A DNA stretch of 10,328 nucleotides from an uncultured Rikenellaceae bacterium (GTDB taxonomy: Bacteria; Bacteroidota; Bacteroidia; Bacteroidales; Rikenellaceae), in assembly GCA_947074135.1 (NCBI GenBank), contig CAMTOL010000063.1, positions 1 to 10,328 on the forward strand, written 5' to 3'. The notes beneath the pieces were generated by a model. The model ran no database searches, had not been told where the DNA came from, and saw only the letters and a program-made list of their open reading frames with translations. A program made the translations under genes and the position numbers. Position 1 is the first letter of the stretch, and every line of letters starts with the position of its first letter. Shown here in pieces: positions 6,876 to 10,328 of the stretch.

Positions 6876-7901
6876 TTATTTCACAATTTGTACTTTGTCG
6901 CCATCAAGAAGTTTCTGCATACCAGCAATAACAACTTGTTCGCCATCTTTAACACCACTTATAATCTCGTAGTTAGAACCAATCAAACGACCAATCTCAA
7001 CAGAACGACGTTCAACTGTGTTCTCGGCTTGATTGAATACAAATAGGTAGCGTTCCGAAGAACCAGTCTGTTTAAGTACCGAAATATCAGGCACAAGTAC
7101 GTGGTTTTCGCTACCAAAGGCTAGGGTAGTGCGACACATCATGCCCGGACGCAATTTTAGAGCTGGATTTGCAATTGTAATTTCTACTTGGAATGTACGA
7201 GTAGTTGCATCTATGGCAGGGTAAATCAACGATACTTTACCAACGAAATCTTCGCCAGGATAAATGTCAAGTTTTATGTCGACAGGCATACCCAATTTTA
7301 CGTGTGGAAAATACATCTCAGATATGTTTGCCATTACCTTTAGTTTGTCCATCTGCATTACAGTTACGATTCGACCAGTTCCAATAGAGTACATATCACC
7401 TGGGTCAAACATACGCTCAGTAACGATACCGTTGATTGGTGAAATCAGATCAGCATTTTCGCGAAGGTTCTCAGTTGCGTGACGACTTACTTTAAGCTGA
7501 GTTTCGAGTTGGTCGAGCTGTTGTTTGCTAATGCCACCCTCTTGGAAAAGTTTTTCCATACGTACATAATCTGCTTCAAGGTTTGCTAGTTGTACAGCAG
7601 ATTGGAAATATTGACGTTTGTCCATCTCGACAAGTAGTTGACCTTTTTTTACTCTATCGCCTACTTCAACGTGGATTTTGTCAATACGTAACCCCATTGA
7701 GGGAGATATATTGTTGCGGACGAATGGTTCAACAGAACCTGTAAATTCGGCTTGTTGTGCCACTTCGTCAGCATTAACGGTTGTTGTTTTTACTAAAGGT
7801 AGTTTTACCTCGACTGGCACATTGTTTTGATTGCCAGAACCGCATCCCACAAGTATGCTACTTAGTGCGAAAGCAGAAATTGCTATTATACTCTTTTTCA
7901 T
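6876..7901 (-). CDS. Periplasmic adaptor lipoprotein of RND efflux pump (AcrA/HlyD-like)
   Basis: The complete protein has 341 residues. A lipoprotein signal ends in the lipobox LVGC with Cys20 as the lipidated residue, so the protein is membrane-tethered in the periplasm. The lipoyl domain is split: IDKIHVEVGDRVKKGQLLVEMD (73-94) and LISPINGIVTERMFDPGDM (152-170). Between them lies a short alpha-hairpin (about 96-148, with LEADYVRMEKLFQEGGISKQQLD). A beta-barrel domain (about 185-262, with AIDATTRTFQVEI and LRPGMMCRTTL) and a membrane-proximal domain (about 268-340) complete the membrane-fusion-protein order. The role is to join the AcrB-like pump to the TolC-like channel. The short hairpin is typical of Bacteroidota RND adaptors. 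It lies 57 bp after the channel gene and 71 bp before the pump gene; no terminator is visible in either gap, supporting one transcript. Confidence 0.95.
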   Translation of the reverse strand: MKKSIIAISAFALSSILVGCGSGNQNNVPVEVKLPLVKTTTVNADEVAQQAEFTGSVEPFVRNNISPSMGLRIDKIHVEVGDRVKKGQLLVEMDKRQYFQSAVQLANLEADYVRMEKLFQEGGISKQQLDQLETQLKVSRHATENLRENADLISPINGIVTERMFDPGDMYSIGTGRIVTVMQMDKLKVMANISEMYFPHVKLGMPVDIKLDIYPGEDFVGKVSLIYPAIDATTRTFQVEITIANPALKLRPGMMCRTTLAFGSENHVLVPDISVLKQTGSSERYLFVFNQAENTVERRSVEIGRLIGSNYEIISGVKDGEQVVIAGMQKLLDGDKVQIVK

Positions 7902-7958
7902 ATTTAATTAGATATTATTTATTTTCTTGTTTTACTTTATTTCCTGTTTTATTAGTCA

Positions 7959-9311
7959 CTAAAAATCATTTCCAACCGCTTTGTCGTAGTCGGCTTGAGC
8001 ACTCATATAGTTGAAAATTGATTGAGAGTAGCCCATATCTGCTTGCATAAGTTGTACTTGAGCCTGATTTAAATCCACAATAGTTCCAAGTCCGGTTTCG
8101 TATCGTGTTTTTGCAATTTTATATCCTTTCTTAGCCTGTTCTTTAGCTTCGAGGTTGGCATCCATCTGCTTTTTTGCACTTTCAATATTACTAATCGCAC
8201 TTTGAACCTCTACACTTAGACTCTGCTCTAGATAGTCACGTTGAAGTTCAAGTTGGAATTTTTGGTTCTTGATTTGACGCTCTTTGTTTATGTTTTTTAA
8301 ACCTGCAAAAATTGGAATTGAGAGTTGAAGACCTACCGATGCAGTACCTCGCCAATCGTAACTCCCAATATCTAGTGTGTTATTTTGACTTAGAACCTGA
8401 TATTGACCAACTGCAGCTAGAGTAGGTATTCTCCCTGCTTTTTGAGCCTTTAACTGAAGTTCAAGCATTCTTTGTTGAATCTCAATAAGTTTAAGGTCTG
8501 AGTTGTTTTCAAGGTCGATTTGGTGATCATTATTATCGTTTATATAATCTGTAAAAGATGTCAAATCCTCTTCGAGTCTAATTGGTGTGTTTAGTGGCAG
8601 ACCGATAAGCATATTAAGCATAAGTCTTGAGTTGTAGAGCGCGCTTTGAGCCTCGTACAGAGTAGGATTGAGGTTGCTCAATTGTACTTTCGATGCAATT
8701 AAGTCGTATTCCGAAACCACACCCTGATTATAGGCGTTTTGGTTTGTACGTACAATCTCTTCTGCTAATGCAATATTTTCGCTAATAAGTTCAATCGAAG
8801 TTTTGGCTAGAAGAACTCCATAATAGCTCTTTTTAACAGATGTAGCAAGGTTTATTTTTGACGAACGAGCTTGTTCAACAGCTTGTTGCATCTGTTCGTC
8901 GTTTAGTTTGAGAGCTTGATATACTGTTGGTACAAAGAGTGGAATTGATAGCGAAAGACCTCCCGTAAATGAGTTCGCGAATCCCATACGCATTGCACCT
9001 CCTGTACCCGGACCAAAAACATTTTCAGGCATAAACATCACAGGGTTCATCAAGTTGTAACCGTATGATCCACTACCTGTTAAGTTTGGCATCAAGTTGC
9101 CTTGTGTCTCTTTCTTAACGTACTTTTGACGTTCAATCTCTTGTCCTGCAATTTTAATAGTCGGGTTATCCGAAATTGCAATCTCAATGGCACTCTTGAT
9201 AGTTAGGTTCAATGAGTCTGCCTGTTCTGCTCTGTGAGCAGAGTTTTGTTGTTGTGCTGTTGCTGACAGAGTAAAGGCAGCAATCAGTAGGGTGAGTACT
9301 CTAGTTTTCAT
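7959..9311 (-). CDS. TolC-family outer membrane efflux channel
   Basis: The complete protein has 450 residues, within the family range. A signal peptide (MKTRVLTLLIAAFTLSATAQ, cleavage near 20) directs it to the envelope. There are two homologous halves of the outer-membrane-efflux-protein type. The first (about 38-240) has LTIKSAIEIAISDNPTIKIA, a beta-strand pair around GGLSLSIPLF (117-126) and long helices. The second (about 270-445) has the matching strand ASVGLQLSIPIFAGL (324-338) and the helix motif KTRYETGLGTIVDLNQAQ (401-418), near the periplasmic tip in TolC relatives. Three copies would form the exit duct for the adaptor and AcrB-like pump encoded downstream. The 29-bp gap after the tetR stop and the lack of a terminator imply co-transcription with the regulator. 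Confidence 0.95.
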   Translation of the reverse strand: MKTRVLTLLIAAFTLSATAQQQNSAHRAEQADSLNLTIKSAIEIAISDNPTIKIAGQEIERQKYVKKETQGNLMPNLTGSGSYGYNLMNPVMFMPENVFGPGTGGAMRMGFANSFTGGLSLSIPLFVPTVYQALKLNDEQMQQAVEQARSSKINLATSVKKSYYGVLLAKTSIELISENIALAEEIVRTNQNAYNQGVVSEYDLIASKVQLSNLNPTLYEAQSALYNSRLMLNMLIGLPLNTPIRLEEDLTSFTDYINDNNDHQIDLENNSDLKLIEIQQRMLELQLKAQKAGRIPTLAAVGQYQVLSQNNTLDIGSYDWRGTASVGLQLSIPIFAGLKNINKERQIKNQKFQLELQRDYLEQSLSVEVQSAISNIESAKKQMDANLEAKEQAKKGYKIAKTRYETGLGTIVDLNQAQVQLMQADMGYSQSIFNYMSAQADYDKAVGNDF

Positions 9312-9340
9312 AAATATTTTTGTTTCTTTTTCTTTAAGTC

Positions 9341-9964
9341 TTATCTGTATATTTTCTTTTCTTTCAGAAATCTATCTATCTTTTCAATTCCTTTTGTTGT
9401 AGAGATACCTCTAAAAAAATAAATCTGAACATATTTAAAGGATTCTGTTGGCGATACGTTTGTTGTCGTAAATAGTTTTTCAGGGTTAATCATCAATGAG
9501 TGTATCGAGGTCATTATGACATATACTGCAAATCTTACGTTTGTGTTTTTAAGAATATATCCTTGCTTTATGCCTCTTTCTATTAGGTTAACCATATTAG
9601 TATATGATTTGTTGTAGTGGCTAATAAATTTAGTTTTAAATAGATCTGGATATAATCTTTTGACTTCCCACGAAATTCTACCATAAGTTTCAAATCTTTT
9701 GTCAAGGAGCGATAGTACTGCAAATATCTCTTCAATTACATCCGTTGTTCCTTCTACAACTTTGGCTGTTTCAATATTTTGCATATCGATTAGCTTCTCA
9801 ATACAAGCTGTAATCAATGAATTTTTGTCTGCAAAGTTTTCGTAAATAGTACTTTTTGAAATACCTAGGTGGTTATCAACACTATCCATTCTAGTCTGTT
9901 TGACACCATCATTTACCATTAGGTCAAGCGTTCCTAGTATAATTCTATCTTTAACTTCTTCCAT
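9341..9964 (-). CDS. TetR-family transcriptional regulator of the efflux operon
   Basis: The complete protein has 207 residues, the usual TetR size. The N-terminal DNA-binding domain (about 5-50) shows the TetR pattern: IILGTLDLMVNDGVKQTRMDSV, then the HTH with HLGISKSTIYENFADKNSLI (32-51). The remaining residues (about 55-205) form an all-helical ligand and dimer domain without recognisable subfamily motifs; effector unknown. The gene is the first of the operon and is read in the same direction as the pump genes, 29 bp ahead of the channel gene. Self-repression, relieved by a pump substrate, is the likely logic. The inverted repeat over the -33 box (10042-10067) is the obvious operator candidate. 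The ATG at 9964 is preceded by an A/T-rich leader of about 57 bases without Shine-Dalgarno, normal for this phylum. Confidence 0.93.
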   Translation of the reverse strand: MEEVKDRIILGTLDLMVNDGVKQTRMDSVDNHLGISKSTIYENFADKNSLITACIEKLIDMQNIETAKVVEGTTDVIEEIFAVLSLLDKRFETYGRISWEVKRLYPDLFKTKFISHYNKSYTNMVNLIERGIKQGYILKNTNVRFAVYVIMTSIHSLMINPEKLFTTTNVSPTESFKYVQIYFFRGISTTKGIEKIDRFLKEKKIYR

Positions 9965-10027
9965 TTGTTGTTTATTTTTTTTACACTTTTTCTAAAAGTA
10001 GTTTGTAAAAAATCTTAAAATTTTCGG

Positions 10028-10058
10028 CAAAGGTAACCTAAAAAACTAAATAAACAAA
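10028..10058 (-). promoter_or_regulatory. Bacteroides-type promoter of the tetR–tolC–adaptor–RND–PII operon
   Basis: The minus strand reads TTTG (10055-10058), exactly 19 bases, then TACCTTTG (10028-10035) followed by C. This is a full match to the TTTG-N19-TAnnTTTG consensus. Transcription would start near 10021. No other good promoter is seen before the later operon genes. Confidence 0.7.
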
Positions 10059-10067
10059 AATAGTTTT
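10042..10067. promoter_or_regulatory. Candidate TetR operator over the -33 box (repeat copy 1)
   Basis: AAAACTA (10042-10048) and TAGTTTT (10061-10067) are exact 7-bp inverted arms around 12 bases that contain the -33 box of the operon promoter. A dimeric repressor bound here would block RNA polymerase. The same 26-bp sequence recurs at 10166-10191 with one change. Confidence 0.55.
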
Positions 10068-10104
10068 CATATTTTTCTGTTATTTTTAATGTTTAAGCCC
10101 GATG

Positions 10105-10146
10105 AATATCATATCGATTACTGTAAAATACGGTAAACGTGATATT
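10105..10146. repeat. Nested 42-bp inverted repeat upstream of the efflux operon
   Basis: The outer arms AATATCA (10105-10111) and TGATATT (10140-10146) are exact complements. Inside, CG/CG and TTACTGTA (10118-10125) with TACGGTAA (10129-10136) pair around an AAA loop, with one T-G pair. A TAT bulge (10112-10114) and one A-A mismatch interrupt it. It may be a binding site for a regulator or an RNA hairpin from an unseen upstream transcript. No U-tract follows on either strand, so it is not a typical terminator. Confidence 0.6.
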
Positions 10147-10165
10147 TGTACGGTTCGTCTGTTGG

Positions 10166-10191
10166 AAAACTAAATAAACAAAAATCGTTTT
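10166..10191. repeat. Second copy of the 26-bp operator-like repeat
   Basis: This stretch matches 10042-10067 at 25 of 26 positions in the same orientation, 124 bp away. The single change (A to C at 10186) breaks one inverted-arm pair. It contains TTTG on the minus strand but no -7 box 19 bases further on, so it is not a second promoter. An auxiliary binding site for the operon regulator is the simplest reading. Confidence 0.65.
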
Positions 10192-10259
10192 TTCGTTTTT
10201 ATACAAATAATTAACGTTCTTTGTTCGTTGTTATTGTACAATATTTGAATATTTACTAT

Positions 10260-10274
10260 ATATTTGACAAATAT
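10260..10274. promoter_or_regulatory. 15-bp perfect palindrome, candidate regulator site
   Basis: ATATTTG (10260-10266), a central A, and CAAATAT (10268-10274) form a perfect palindrome. On the plus strand it overlaps TATATTTG (10259-10266), which fits a -7 box, but no well-spaced TTTG precedes it. It could belong to a gene beginning beyond the right edge. Role unknown. Confidence 0.4.
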
Positions 10275-10328
10275 TTTTAAAATATAACTATAATGAAAGA
10301 AGTATTATAGCTTTTGGATGCGCTTAGT

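Noticed and set aside
10264..10294. TTGACA and TATAAT on the plus strand resembling an E. coli sigma-70 promoter
   Set aside because: The spacer is 19 bases rather than about 17, and Bacteroidota primary sigma factors use TTTG/TAnnTTTG instead. Such hexamers arise easily in AT-rich DNA, and the following ATG (10294-10296) frame stops after five codons.

Overview
The window comes from a low-GC member of the Bacteroidota, most likely Bacteroidales. The evidence is a SusC-type TonB-dependent receptor start, a TPR–membrane–HTH regulator of the type common in this phylum, a tRNA gene without an encoded CCA, AT-rich leaders without clear Shine-Dalgarno sites, and several promoters that fit the Bacteroides pattern TTTG-N18/19-TAnnTTTG. 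The genus cannot be fixed from sequence alone. Every complete gene lies on the minus strand, so the layout below runs from high to low coordinates.

Positions 9965-10328 are a 364-bp non-coding region. It holds the promoter of an efflux operon (-33 at 10055-10058, -7 at 10028-10035), a 26-bp direct repeat with inverted ends of which one copy covers the -33 box, a long nested inverted repeat (10105-10146) and a perfect 15-bp palindrome (10260-10274). The operon follows: a TetR-family regulator (9341-9964), a TolC-like outer membrane channel (7959-9311), a periplasmic adaptor lipoprotein (6876-7901), an AcrB-like RND proton antiporter (3691-6804) and a small PII/CutA-like protein (3333-3626), closed by a strong hairpin terminator (3297-3334). 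The three central genes make a complete tripartite pump. The TetR protein probably represses its own operon. The small last gene is the least explained member, and its leader consists of about 8.7 copies of a 7-bp tandem repeat.

Next come a tRNA-Arg(UCU) gene (2998-3071) with its own promoter and terminator, about 330 bp without a credible gene, and a membrane-anchored TPR/HTH regulator (984-2567) with its own promoter. Last is the 5' part of a susC-like gene (22-798).

The susC-like frame stops straight after the plug domain and lacks the whole beta-barrel. Its final codons overlap, on the opposite strand, the 3' end of an RRM-type RNA-binding protein gene (2-70). That abrupt join is either a real rearrangement or a chimeric assembly, and is the most anomalous structural point in the window. 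The efflux locus itself is a conventional type; the PII-like passenger gene and the repeat-rich control regions are what stand out.
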